48,038 bases of DNA from Kosmotogaceae bacterium. Its GTDB lineage: Bacteria > Thermotogota > Thermotogae > Petrotogales > Kosmotogaceae. Below the pieces are notes generated by a model. That model saw nothing but the letters and a program-made list of their open reading frames with translations. It searched no databases and was not told the DNA's origin. Numbering within the stretch: position 1 is the stretch's first letter; every line of letters starts with the position of its first letter. Location: positions 1 to 48,038 of the forward strand of contig JAFGAP010000015.1 in NCBI GenBank assembly GCA_016933635.1. The letters are read 5' to 3'. The translations under genes were made by a program, and so were the position numbers. Of this stretch, positions 17,998-26,952 are shown one piece after another.

Positions 17998-19070
17998 TCT
18001 TTATCAACTCCCATAAGCCTCATGTAGATAATTGCAAAGATTCCTATGAGAAAGAAGATGATGACACCGATGGCCGAGGCAAGACCCATGTTCCTGTTTC
18101 CAATAAGCTGATAGTAGTTGTAGGAGGCCATAGAGTACATCCGATTTCCCATAAGAACCTGAAAGACGTCAAAGACCCTTAAGGCATCGAGAGTTCTGAA
18201 TATCAGTGCAACGGCCAGCGTGGGTTTCAACAGAGGCAAAGTGATAGAAAGGAACTGCTTTAGCCTTCCAGCCCCATCGACTCTTCCTGCCTCGTATAGC
18301 TCTCTTGGAATGAGCTGGAGACCCGCAAGAATCAGGAGAGCCATGAACGGTGTAGTCTTCCATACGTCAACAGCAATAAGGGTAGGCATCTGCAGAGCCG
18401 GCATACTTAGAAATGAAAGGTCTCCATCTCCCCAGCCTAACTTGCTCAGTACTGTGTTGAAGAGACCGGCTCTAGTCGGCTGCAGCATCCATTCCCAAAT
18501 CCTTGCAGATACAACAGTGATTACCGCCCATGGAACAAGCATTGTTGCTCTCATGATACCTTTCCCTCTGAAGTTGCTATTGACAACAAGCGCAACTCCT
18601 AGACCGAGCACTGTCTCTAGAAAGACCGAGATTACTGCAAAAACAAGGGTATTCCAGATTGCTTTCATAAACTCCGGATCCCTCGCACCCACCACATAAC
18701 GACGTCCAAAAAGAGAGAACTGAAACCATTCTCTGTACCTTACTGGACTTCTAGGCAAGACTCTAATCGCCCTTTCGTAAACTGGTTTTCCAGTATCCTC
18801 ATCAATTGAAGCCTCGCCCGTTGTTTCATCAACAACTTTCGGCAGCTCCATAACAGTCAAGCCCAACAGGCTCTTGTAGTTTTCAAATCCAATGAGTTTT
18901 GGTGCTTCATCTGTTCCAGAAGCAAAAACCTTATCTGTGAAGCTCGTGTAGAAGACCTGAAACAACGGGTAGAACGCCACCAATGCTAAGATCAGCAAAG
19001 CTGGAATGAGCAATTTGTAAGCGGTTCTCTGTTCCTTCTGCGCTAATGATAGCTTATCTTTCCTGGCCAT
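17994..19070 (-). CDS. ABC sugar transporter permease, MalF-type
   Basis: LIPRELYEAGRVDGAGRLKQFLSITLPLLKPTLAVALIFRTLDALRVFD; ATGA overlap with the MalG-type gene. Confidence 0.93.
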   Translation of the reverse strand: MARKDKLSLAQKEQRTAYKLLIPALLILALVAFYPLFQVFYTSFTDKVFASGTDEAPKLIGFENYKSLLGLTVMELPKVVDETTGEASIDEDTGKPVYERAIRVLPRSPVRYREWFQFSLFGRRYVVGARDPEFMKAIWNTLVFAVISVFLETVLGLGVALVVNSNFRGKGIMRATMLVPWAVITVVSARIWEWMLQPTRAGLFNTVLSKLGWGDGDLSFLSMPALQMPTLIAVDVWKTTPFMALLILAGLQLIPRELYEAGRVDGAGRLKQFLSITLPLLKPTLAVALIFRTLDALRVFDVFQVLMGNRMYSMASYNYYQLIGNRNMGLASAIGVIIFFLIGIFAIIYMRLMGVDKE

Positions 19071-19096
19071 AACTCCTCCTAGAGAATAGATTCAGG

Positions 19097-20086
19097 TCAA
19101 GCCGTCTTCCTGCGTTTCAAACTCGGTAAAAACTTCACGGGTTGAACATACTGACCCGGACTCTCAATCTTCTGAATAATCAGCTCGGCCGTTTTCCTAC
19201 CCATATCTTCCATTGGCTGCTCGATTGTAGTCAAACCAGCCCTTTCAGTCCAACTCTGGTTGTCATAACCCACAAGAAAGAAGTCCTTTCCCGGAATTTT
19301 CTTCATTGCAGATGCCGTCTGTAATACTTCAAGGGCAAAATTGTCTGCTAATGCAAAGACTCCTGGTCTATCATACTCAGACAGAATCGCAGCGATTCTT
19401 TCATGCGCCGTCTCAAAAAAGAAGGATGAGTAGACAAGTCTCTCCTGATTGAACTTATAACCTTTTTCTTCTAGATAACTCGTGAATCCCAGTATTCTAT
19501 TTTCAAAGTTTTCAGTTGCCAAAATGGTGTTTTCCTCTTCGAAAGAGATAACAAACAGATCCGTGGAACCGCATTCAATTAGTACTTCAGCGGCCATTCT
19601 TCCACCCAAGACATTATCTAGATAGACGCAGTCATACTCATCGGATTGTGCTTCAAATAGAACAATATTGGTTCCGAAATCAATATACTTTCTAGATAGA
19701 AACTCAATATTCATCGTACAAATAACGGCGCCATCCGTATTCTCAAGAAGAGACGGCTCCCTCCTAAGTTTCTTCAGCCTCCCATCGGAAAAAACAGGAT
19801 AAATCACCATCTCGTAATTCATCTTGTCCAGATAATCATCAAACGACTTCATGACTCTCCAGTGGAATTCCGTCCTGATCTCGGGCATGAGGAAGAGAAT
19901 CCTTTTGGTTTTACCTCCTGCAAGTGTTCTCGCCATCTGATTCGGCTGATATTCAAGCTTATCAATCGCTTTCATTACTTTAATTTTTGTTGTTTCTTTA
20001 ACGGAACCGCCATTAAGCACCCTTGAAACGGTACCGGTTCCAACGCCAGAAAGAGATGCTACATCTTTTATTGTGGGCTTTTTCAA
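19097..20086 (-). CDS. LacI-family transcriptional regulator
   Basis: N-terminal HTH KPTIKDVASLSGVGTGTVSRVLNGGSVKETTKIKVMKAIDKLEYQPNQMARTL; TTG start with GGAGGA SD. Confidence 0.93.
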   Translation of the reverse strand: MKKPTIKDVASLSGVGTGTVSRVLNGGSVKETTKIKVMKAIDKLEYQPNQMARTLAGGKTKRILFLMPEIRTEFHWRVMKSFDDYLDKMNYEMVIYPVFSDGRLKKLRREPSLLENTDGAVICTMNIEFLSRKYIDFGTNIVLFEAQSDEYDCVYLDNVLGGRMAAEVLIECGSTDLFVISFEEENTILATENFENRILGFTSYLEEKGYKFNQERLVYSSFFFETAHERIAAILSEYDRPGVFALADNFALEVLQTASAMKKIPGKDFFLVGYDNQSWTERAGLTTIEQPMEDMGRKTAELIIQKIESPGQYVQPVKFLPSLKRRKTA

Positions 20087-20115
20087 GAGAATCCATCCTC
20101 CAGTGATTAGCGATT

Positions 20116-20129
20116 TGGAATCGGTTCCA
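20116..20129. promoter_or_regulatory. LacI-type operator candidate overlapping the minus-strand promoter of the trehalose operon
   Basis: TGGAATCGGTTCCA, near-palindrome with central CG, abutting TATAAT (minus; plus-strand 20129-20134). Confidence 0.6.
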
Positions 20130-20361
20130 TTATAACAAAATCGTTAATGCCACCGAAATCTAGGTGCACTGAGTCTGATTCTCTGAGAAGTGATTATAGA
20201 AGATTATTGCTAATGAAGATGCGATTACTATTGATTCATGCTTCTGCTTTCTGTTTACTCGGTATTGCTTGTCATAAATCGACTGTCCCACTTCTGGGTT
20301 ATTATTTAGTTATCTTGGTTTAAGCGGCCTCTCGAAATGACCTGAGTATTGAAACGGTTTT

Positions 20362-21222
20362 TCAAGCAACTAACGCGCCAACGCCTATGATCCCTCTACC
20401 ACCGTGGACCAGTATTGCCGAAGAAAGCTCTCCAGTAAGAAGTGTTTCAGAAAGAGAGTTGATTTTTAGCTTGGCCCATTCAACGAGTGAGAGAGTATCG
20501 CTATCGTTTCCAGAATGATAAAGAGCCAGGCATAGTACTTTTTTTCCTTTAACAGCGTCGAGTAGGCGATCCACCATCTTTTCTACTGCTTTTTTCATTC
20601 CACGCGCCTTACCTGAAAGCGTGAAAATTCCACCACTGCTAATTGTCCCTATCGGCTTTACATTAAGAATCTCTCCAACTGATCCTTCAAGCTTGCCAAT
20701 TCTCCCACTTTGTTTTAGGTACTTCAGTGTCGGTAAAACAAAATAGACAATGTTTTTTATTCCAGCCCTGCTTCTAAGATCTGAGGCAATCACCCTAAGA
20801 GAATCTCCTCTTTCCTTCATTCTTATCGCCTTGTGAACCAGCATCGCAATTCCGCCTGATAGGGATAGAGAATCAACCGACTCAATTGTTACCGAGTGAT
20901 GTTCACTGACAAACTGTTCACTGATTGTCTTGAAAAGATTGTGAGTACCGCTCAGTCCGCTGGAAAGGTTCACCACAAGCAGCTCATCATAACCTTTTGA
21001 ATACATTGCTTCAAAGGCCTCCGTTACGTCTGCCGGGCTTGGCAGTGATGTCATGGCGAAGTTGTTGTCCAGATAATCGGCGATTTCCGCTTTGCTTATT
21101 TCGACACCTTCGCGGTAGGATTTCTCTCCGAGGACTACCATAATAGGGACGACGTAAACATCATCTCTTTCCGCCAATTCCAAAGGAAGATCTACTACAG
21201 AATCACAGATAATTCCTATCAT
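20362..21222 (-). CDS. DegV family protein (fatty-acid binding)
   Basis: MIGIICDSVVDLPLELAERDDVYVVPIMVVLGEKSYREGVEIS; TSLPSPADVTEAFE; VNLSSGLSGTHN; KYLKQSGRIGKLEG; ATG at 21222 preceded by GAGGAGGA. Confidence 0.9.
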   Translation of the reverse strand: MIGIICDSVVDLPLELAERDDVYVVPIMVVLGEKSYREGVEISKAEIADYLDNNFAMTSLPSPADVTEAFEAMYSKGYDELLVVNLSSGLSGTHNLFKTISEQFVSEHHSVTIESVDSLSLSGGIAMLVHKAIRMKERGDSLRVIASDLRSRAGIKNIVYFVLPTLKYLKQSGRIGKLEGSVGEILNVKPIGTISSGGIFTLSGKARGMKKAVEKMVDRLLDAVKGKKVLCLALYHSGNDSDTLSLVEWAKLKINSLSETLLTGELSSAILVHGGRGIIGVGALVA

Positions 21223-22189
21223 GATCAATTTCCTCCTCATCAACGACTCTGTTTCTTTGAACACCAAGGTCTATCCTGCCATCTGAAGAGAATATCCTCG
21301 ATTCTATTACGTCTCCATTTACCAGGTATCTTCCACCTTTCTCCTGTTCTCTGATGAATATCTCCCATCTTTTCGATTCGCTAAGTAATCTTCTAAACCA
21401 AGTGCGCAAACCTTTTTTTTGACTTAGAGCCGTTCCCTTTGGTGTACCCGTAAGTATAACGTCTCCGGCCTCGAGATCGGAAAATTCGCTCAATTCCGAC
21501 AACGTTTCCCATGGTTTGTATATCATGTTCGAAGTTGAAGCTCTCTGTTTTGTCACTCCATTTACTTTGAGCTCAACCGTTAAACTCTCCAGATACTTCA
21601 TTTCATTTCTGCCCATCAGAAAGATGAAGGGTCCGAACGGGCAGAATGTCCGATAGCTCTTTCCCTTGAAGAACTGAGATTGAGGTAATTGAATGTCCCT
21701 TGCTGAAATATCATTGCCTATAACGATTCCGCCGATGTACTCGTGCAAATGAGAGAAATCAACATTGATAGGCCTATCAATAGACGCCTTCATTACCAAA
21801 CCGAGCTCAACTTCATAGTCGAGAAGGCGAACTCCCCTTGGTCTCACAATCGGCGAGCTTGGACCGTTAACAGAAGCCGATGATTTATTGAAGAACATAT
21901 TGTACTTCTTGTCATCTTCTCTTATACCTGAATCCAGGAGATGGTCGAGATAATTCTTTCCTTGACATATGATTCTACAAGGACTAGTTATCGGTGAGAG
22001 AACCTCTAAGTCAGAGAGGTTTACTCGGTCAGTAGAACCGAGGTTCTGCAGAATACTCGGAATTTCTTCTAAAGTATGGAAAAAGCTTCCCGTTGATTCC
22101 GCTTTGACATGAAGAGGGATCACAAGATCCCTTTCCACAATTCCCCAGAATACTCTCATGCTGAAGTCTCTAAATCTTCCAATATGCAT
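21203..22189 (-). CDS. Fumarylacetoacetate hydrolase family protein
   Basis: IICQGKNYLDHL, DYEVELGLVM, GGIVIGNDISARDIQ, LEAGDVILTGTPKGTAL. Confidence 0.9.
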   Translation of the reverse strand: MHIGRFRDFSMRVFWGIVERDLVIPLHVKAESTGSFFHTLEEIPSILQNLGSTDRVNLSDLEVLSPITSPCRIICQGKNYLDHLLDSGIREDDKKYNMFFNKSSASVNGPSSPIVRPRGVRLLDYEVELGLVMKASIDRPINVDFSHLHEYIGGIVIGNDISARDIQLPQSQFFKGKSYRTFCPFGPFIFLMGRNEMKYLESLTVELKVNGVTKQRASTSNMIYKPWETLSELSEFSDLEAGDVILTGTPKGTALSQKKGLRTWFRRLLSESKRWEIFIREQEKGGRYLVNGDVIESRIFSSDGRIDLGVQRNRVVDEEEIDHDRNYL

Positions 22190-22377
22190 TATCTGATCTG
22201 CCCTCCCCCTTAATTATAACCTGTTATAGCAGTCGTTGTCTCCCCGAATTCTTACCGTATGAATTGGTTCTGAGTGTCGATCTCTATACTATTTCGTCTT
22301 GCGGGGGAAAAGACCTCTCTGCCTTTTACTTCCTTTGCGTTGATAACGCTATGCTAGAATTGTGTCGAGGTGATTAG

Positions 22378-22767
22378 ATGATTGAAGCAGGACACAAACG
22401 TTCGATACTCCTTTACTGTGATGGGTCTGCTATTGACAAACTACAAGACTTGTTCACCGAAGCCTCGATGATCAACTGCAAGGGACGAGAAAAAGAGATA
22501 GTCAAAGAAATACTGGAAAAGGGGGAAGGAGTTAGGGAAGAAAAGATAATCAACGGAGAAGATGAACTATGCTATGCAGTATTTGATGGTTTTGACGATA
22601 AGTCTTTAGGAAATGCGATCAAGACAATCCGCCAATATACTGGTAGAGAGTGGGTCTTTGCCACTATCACTGAAACAAATCTCAGTTGGAGAATGAATGA
22701 ACTCCTGATTGAACTGACTGAAGAACACAATTACTTTAGGAAAGCGAGGCAGAAGAAAGTTGAATAA
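22378..22767 (+). CDS. Small hypothetical protein, DUF3783-like
   Basis: CYAVFDGFDDKSLGNAIKTIRQYTGREWVFATITETNLSWRMNELLIELTEEHNYFRK pattern; SD GAGGTGA. Confidence 0.65.
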   Translation: MIEAGHKRSILLYCDGSAIDKLQDLFTEASMINCKGREKEIVKEILEKGEGVREEKIINGEDELCYAVFDGFDDKSLGNAIKTIRQYTGREWVFATITETNLSWRMNELLIELTEEHNYFRKARQKKVE

Positions 22768-23602
22768 CAACTCTTTCCAAAAAATCCAGGAGCTTTCAAA
22801 GGTCGATGTTGTCAATGTTCTGAACTTAGTCTTTTCCGACTACGTACTCAGGATGCACTGGACTCTTGAAAGCTTTGAAAGAGACGTTAGAGAGAACAAC
22901 ATTTCTCTTTCAGAATCATTTGTCATGAAAGCAGAGGGCATACATGTGGGAATAGTCTTGCTCAGTTTCAGAGAAAAAAGGGCCAGGATAGATCTTATGG
23001 GCGTCATTCCCAGTTTTAGAAGAGAAGGCGTCGGATTCAAAATGGTTGACGAGGCAGTTAGAATTGCTAAATGGAAAGGTTGCGATCGAATTATCCTGGA
23101 AGTCCCTGAAAAAGACAAAAGAGCGATTGATTTCTATGAAAAGTTTGGATTCAGACATAGACGTGAATTAATCACTTTCTTCATAAGAAGGCCGGGAACT
23201 GGCGATTTTTCTATTAAGGAATCCGATTCAGGAAAGGTAGTTGAATACGCACTATATGTAATGGACAAGTACAAGCGAAGTCCAGAATGGGAAAGAGAGC
23301 CTGCGTCGTTTCATCACCTTGAGAGATACAACTTCGATACAGTAATAGATGAACAAGGTCGAGAAATTGCTTATTGCATATGGCAGGAGAGGGATTCAGT
23401 TTTTTATGTTAAGGACTGTGGCCCAACTAGAGCTGCTTCCTTCAAAGAAGCAATAGGCGCAATCTGCAGTATTGCGAAAAGCAAGAATCTCACGCCACTA
23501 TTCCCAACAGTGCCCGACAGCGACCCTCTATTCACCGAAGTCCAGGAATTCGAACCGGAAATCCTCCTAAAGCAGAGCGAGATGATTCTTAAAATCCATT
23601 GA
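22760..23602 (+). CDS. GNAT family N-acetyltransferase
   Basis: ARIDLMGVIPSFRREGVGFKMVDEAVRIAKWKGCDRIILEVPEKDKRAIDFYEKFGFRHRRELITFF. Confidence 0.88.
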   Translation: MNNNSFQKIQELSKVDVVNVLNLVFSDYVLRMHWTLESFERDVRENNISLSESFVMKAEGIHVGIVLLSFREKRARIDLMGVIPSFRREGVGFKMVDEAVRIAKWKGCDRIILEVPEKDKRAIDFYEKFGFRHRRELITFFIRRPGTGDFSIKESDSGKVVEYALYVMDKYKRSPEWEREPASFHHLERYNFDTVIDEQGREIAYCIWQERDSVFYVKDCGPTRAASFKEAIGAICSIAKSKNLTPLFPTVPDSDPLFTEVQEFEPEILLKQSEMILKIH

Positions 23603-23608
23603 AGGGCC

Positions 23609-24685
23609 TTAAGAAGCACTCGTTTGTCTTATGTATCCAAGTAGGTACTCAATCATCCTAAATCCGTCCTGGGGAGACTTGTGTATCAAATACTGAACGA
23701 GACTTTCTCTATCGATCAGCATGTATTCTGAATTACTCTTGATTTTCAATGTTGTATCCCATTTGCTTCTTGAAAGAACCTGAATCTCGCCAATGGAGCT
23801 TGGCGATTTGAGCGTAAACAACACCGAGTTCTTGTCCCCCCTCTTTTTCAGAAGAATCATCTCACCCTTGAGAAGAAATAGCACGCTTCCGGCCCTCTTA
23901 CCTTCTTCAAAGACGGTTCTGTCTGAAACTGCCTTTCTTATCCTACGATGATCCGATTTTAGAATCCGGAAGAGATCCGAGCTATATCTCGGTCCCTTAT
24001 ACAGAAACTTGAAGCCGGATTCAAATAGACCCATGTGACAGACGAAAAACCTCGCGATCATTGAGATTTCATCTTCTGCGGATTCCAAAATATCCATTAT
24101 TGAAGCTAGTGCATCTTCAAGAATATCGTTAAGAAAACAACTAAAAGCATAGAACAGCTTAACAGGTCTTGACAAAGGGGAATTCCGATATTGATCAAGG
24201 TAGCTTCGTAAAACCTCTTGAGCAGAGGGATAATCTTTCCGCTCTATCAGTTTGATACCCTTTCGGTAGAGCGATTTCTCTCCAAAAAGAAGCGGAGGAT
24301 ACTCTTCAAGCCAACTCTGCTTTTTTTCGACAAGCGATGCAGTAAACTCATCGAGATCAAAAGACCCTTTTCCACTGCACATACGCAGCTCTTTTTCAAC
24401 ATCGACAAACAGCTTCTCCAGCCTTTCAGGTCTGGAGACTAGATACTCTTTCAGCTCGTCCCTGTCACCAACAAGAATTGCAGAATCACCAACGCAAACA
24501 AGGTCCCCGCTGTGTTCCCCACCAACTATCGAAAGTGGATCAGCAAGATCTCCTTCCAAATAGACCTTGTCTTCAGAATCGAATCCTTTGAGGATAAGCC
24601 CGCCCGATGATACCACATAGTAGTAATCTGCTTTCTCACCTTGCCCGGCAAGTTTGGTATCACCCTCCAGAACGATTTCCCTAAT
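23609..24685 (-). CDS. Cyclic-nucleotide-binding (CNBD) domain protein; proposed ATT start
   Basis: ORF track begins at GTG 24616, but in-frame sequence upstream reads I-R-E-I-V-L-E-G-D-T-K-L-A-G-Q-G-E-K-A-D-Y-Y-Y-V-V-S-S-G-G-L, completing a CNBD fold; a second CNBD lies at the C-terminus. Confidence 0.75.
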   Translation of the reverse strand: MREIVLEGDTKLAGQGEKADYYYVVSSGGLILKGFDSEDKVYLEGDLADPLSIVGGEHSGDLVCVGDSAILVGDRDELKEYLVSRPERLEKLFVDVEKELRMCSGKGSFDLDEFTASLVEKKQSWLEEYPPLLFGEKSLYRKGIKLIERKDYPSAQEVLRSYLDQYRNSPLSRPVKLFYAFSCFLNDILEDALASIMDILESAEDEISMIARFFVCHMGLFESGFKFLYKGPRYSSDLFRILKSDHRRIRKAVSDRTVFEEGKRAGSVLFLLKGEMILLKKRGDKNSVLFTLKSPSSIGEIQVLSRSKWDTTLKIKSNSEYMLIDRESLVQYLIHKSPQDGFRMIEYLLGYIRQTSAS

Positions 24686-24701
24686 GTCTCGTCATCACCT
24701 T

Positions 24702-25931
24702 TCACTCTTCCCATAGTTTCAATTCCTTCAAACCATTCTTAACTATCTTAGTGGTATCTCTAGAGATAACAAGTTCTTCATTAGTCGGGATAACGAAGAC
24801 CTTCACCTTCGAATCAGTCGTGGAAATCATAATCTCTTTCCCTCTGATTCTATTCTTTTCTACATCTATCGATATACCAAGATATCCGAGATACTTGTCA
24901 ATTACATTTGCTCTCAAGTAGGGGCTGTTCTCCCCCACGCCCGCAGTGAATACTATCGCATCGACTCCGTTCATTGCCGCCGCGTAAGCGCCGATATATT
25001 TCGCCAGTCTGTATTCATATACATCATGTGCCCGTTTACAAATCGGCTCGTTTTTCATTGCACGTTCCTCTATATCCCTCATATCACTGAACTGCCTTTC
25101 AGTAAGTCCATACATACCGCTTTCTTTGTTAAGCAGGTTGTTTACTTCTCCAGCCGACAATCCTTCTTGCTCCTGCAAGAAAGGGACTATAGCCGGATCA
25201 ATGTCACCGGATCGCGTCCCCATGACGAGCCCCTCGAGAGGCGTGAATCCCATGGATGTGTCAACAGACCTCCCGTTCTTGACTGCCGCAACTGATGCAC
25301 CGTTCCCAATATGAGCAGTGATAATTTTCAATTCTTTAAGAGGTCTTTCCATCACGATAGCTGCTCTCTCCGCGACATATCTATGGCTAGTACCGTGGAA
25401 ACCATATCTTCTTATCTTGTATTTTCTGTATAGATCGTAAGGTATGGCGTAGAGATATGATGATTCCGGCATCGATTGGTGGAATGCTGTATCGAAAACC
25501 CCGATGTGAGGGACAGATGGAAGAATCTTCTTCGCTGCAACAATACCCTCTATGTTGGCCGGATTGTGAAGAGGAGCAAGGAAATTGTTCGCTTCTATCT
25601 CACTTACAACTTCATCGTCTATTAAAACGGAAGATGCGAATCTCTCTCCGCCGTGAACCACTCTATGACCGACGGCCTCAATTTCGTTGATGTTCTTCAC
25701 GACTCCAGTTTCTTCTGACTGAAGAACCTCAATTATCAGTTCGAGGCCTTCAGTATGATCGGAAATGTCCTTTTCGAACTCGAATTTCTTGTCACCCTTC
25801 CTATGAGAGAGTTTTGATCCGGATATACCTATCCTCTCAAGCAACCCTTTAGCCAATACATTTTCACTTGCGGCATCAAGAAGCTGGTACTTAATTGAAG
25901 ACGAGCCGCAATTAATTACAAGGATCTTCAT
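24702..25931 (-). CDS. ackA: Acetate kinase
   Basis: MKILVINCGSSSIKYQLL, VGHRVVHGGE, FDTAFHQSMP, YGFHGTSHRYV, HIGNGASVAAV, TPLEGLVMGTRSGDIDPAIV. Confidence 0.98.
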   Translation of the reverse strand: MKILVINCGSSSIKYQLLDAASENVLAKGLLERIGISGSKLSHRKGDKKFEFEKDISDHTEGLELIIEVLQSEETGVVKNINEIEAVGHRVVHGGERFASSVLIDDEVVSEIEANNFLAPLHNPANIEGIVAAKKILPSVPHIGVFDTAFHQSMPESSYLYAIPYDLYRKYKIRRYGFHGTSHRYVAERAAIVMERPLKELKIITAHIGNGASVAAVKNGRSVDTSMGFTPLEGLVMGTRSGDIDPAIVPFLQEQEGLSAGEVNNLLNKESGMYGLTERQFSDMRDIEERAMKNEPICKRAHDVYEYRLAKYIGAYAAAMNGVDAIVFTAGVGENSPYLRANVIDKYLGYLGISIDVEKNRIRGKEIMISTTDSKVKVFVIPTNEELVISRDTTKIVKNGLKELKLWEE

Positions 25932-25944
25932 TCGACACCTCCGT

Positions 25945-26889
25945 CTATGCTTTATTAGAACAACCTAGAAGTCTAAGTCTATCTCTGATAACATTCTTTA
26001 CCAATTCCTTGGGTGTCTTAAAGTATTTCCTCGGATCAAACTCTCCGGGATTCTTCGAAAGAAACTCTCTCAACGAAGCAATAAAAGCCATTCTTAGATC
26101 GGTATCGGTATTCACCTTGTTTATTCCGTACTTCACCGATTCAGCAAGGATTTCCCCGGGAACTCCCTTAGCTCCCTTGAAATCGGCTCCATAGGTTTCG
26201 GCAAGCTTCTTAATGTCCTCCGGAACACTTGAAGCTCCATGTAAGACGAGCGGTAGGCCTGTTAAGTCCTTTACCTTCTTGAGTCTTGCAAAATCAAGTC
26301 TCGCTTCTCCCTTGAATTTAAAAGCTCCATGGCTAGTCCCTATTGCAGGCGCTAGAAAATCCACTCCCGTCTCTTCAACAAACAACTTTGCCTCATCCGG
26401 GTCAACCAGTGCAGCTTCATGAGATTCAACAACAACGTTATCCTCTATTCCAACGAGTCTGCCTAGTTCGGCTTCGACTGATACGCCAAGACTATGAGCT
26501 ATCTCCACAATTCTCTTCGTCTCTGCAACGTTTTTTTCAAACGCGTATTCGGATGCATCAATCATTATTGATGAATAGCCGGCCTGAATTGCCGCCATGA
26601 TTACATTGAAGTTCTTCCCGTGGTCAACATGCAATGCAACGGGAATATCGACATTCCTCGCATAGCCTTCGACCATTGATACGAAAAGCTTTGCTCCCAG
26701 CTTAATATCACCATTTCCTGCATACTTAATCGCACCCTCGGAAGTTTCAATGATTACTGGAGAATGTTCCTCCACTCCGGCATCAATAATTGCCTGCAGA
26801 AATTCAAGATTGTTGATATTTAGTGCCGGTACGGCATAGAACTCTTTATTAGCTCTTTCGAGTATTTCTTTCGTATTTACGTATGGCAT
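25945..26889 (-). CDS. fba: Class II fructose-1,6-bisphosphate aldolase
   Basis: FYAVPALNINNLEFLQAII, VALHVDHGKNF, GYSSIMIDASEYAFEKN, EAELGRLVG, GTSHGAFKFKG, LVLHGASSVPEDI. Confidence 0.95.
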   Translation of the reverse strand: MPYVNTKEILERANKEFYAVPALNINNLEFLQAIIDAGVEEHSPVIIETSEGAIKYAGNGDIKLGAKLFVSMVEGYARNVDIPVALHVDHGKNFNVIMAAIQAGYSSIMIDASEYAFEKNVAETKRIVEIAHSLGVSVEAELGRLVGIEDNVVVESHEAALVDPDEAKLFVEETGVDFLAPAIGTSHGAFKFKGEARLDFARLKKVKDLTGLPLVLHGASSVPEDIKKLAETYGADFKGAKGVPGEILAESVKYGINKVNTDTDLRMAFIASLREFLSKNPGEFDPRKYFKTPKELVKNVIRDRLRLLGCSNKA

Positions 26890-26932
26890 TTCTCTCCCTC
26901 CAATCTAATCCCTACTTCTGCATTTCATCACG

Positions 26933-26938
26933 ATTATA
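26933..26938 (-). promoter_or_regulatory. Extended -10 promoter for fba-ackA-CNBD
   Basis: TGGTATAAT on the minus strand upstream of fba. Confidence 0.5.
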
Positions 26939-26952
26939 CCAGCTCACATGCA

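Noticed and set aside
18220-18699. 159-aa plus-strand ORF opposite the MalF permease
   Set aside because: Shadow of the permease coding frame; no SD or homology pattern
24526-24714. 62-aa ORF starting at ATG inside the end of ackA, as start of the CNBD protein
   Set aside because: It is in a different frame from the CNBD protein; its translation has no domain logic, whereas the ATT-initiated frame completes the CNBD fold
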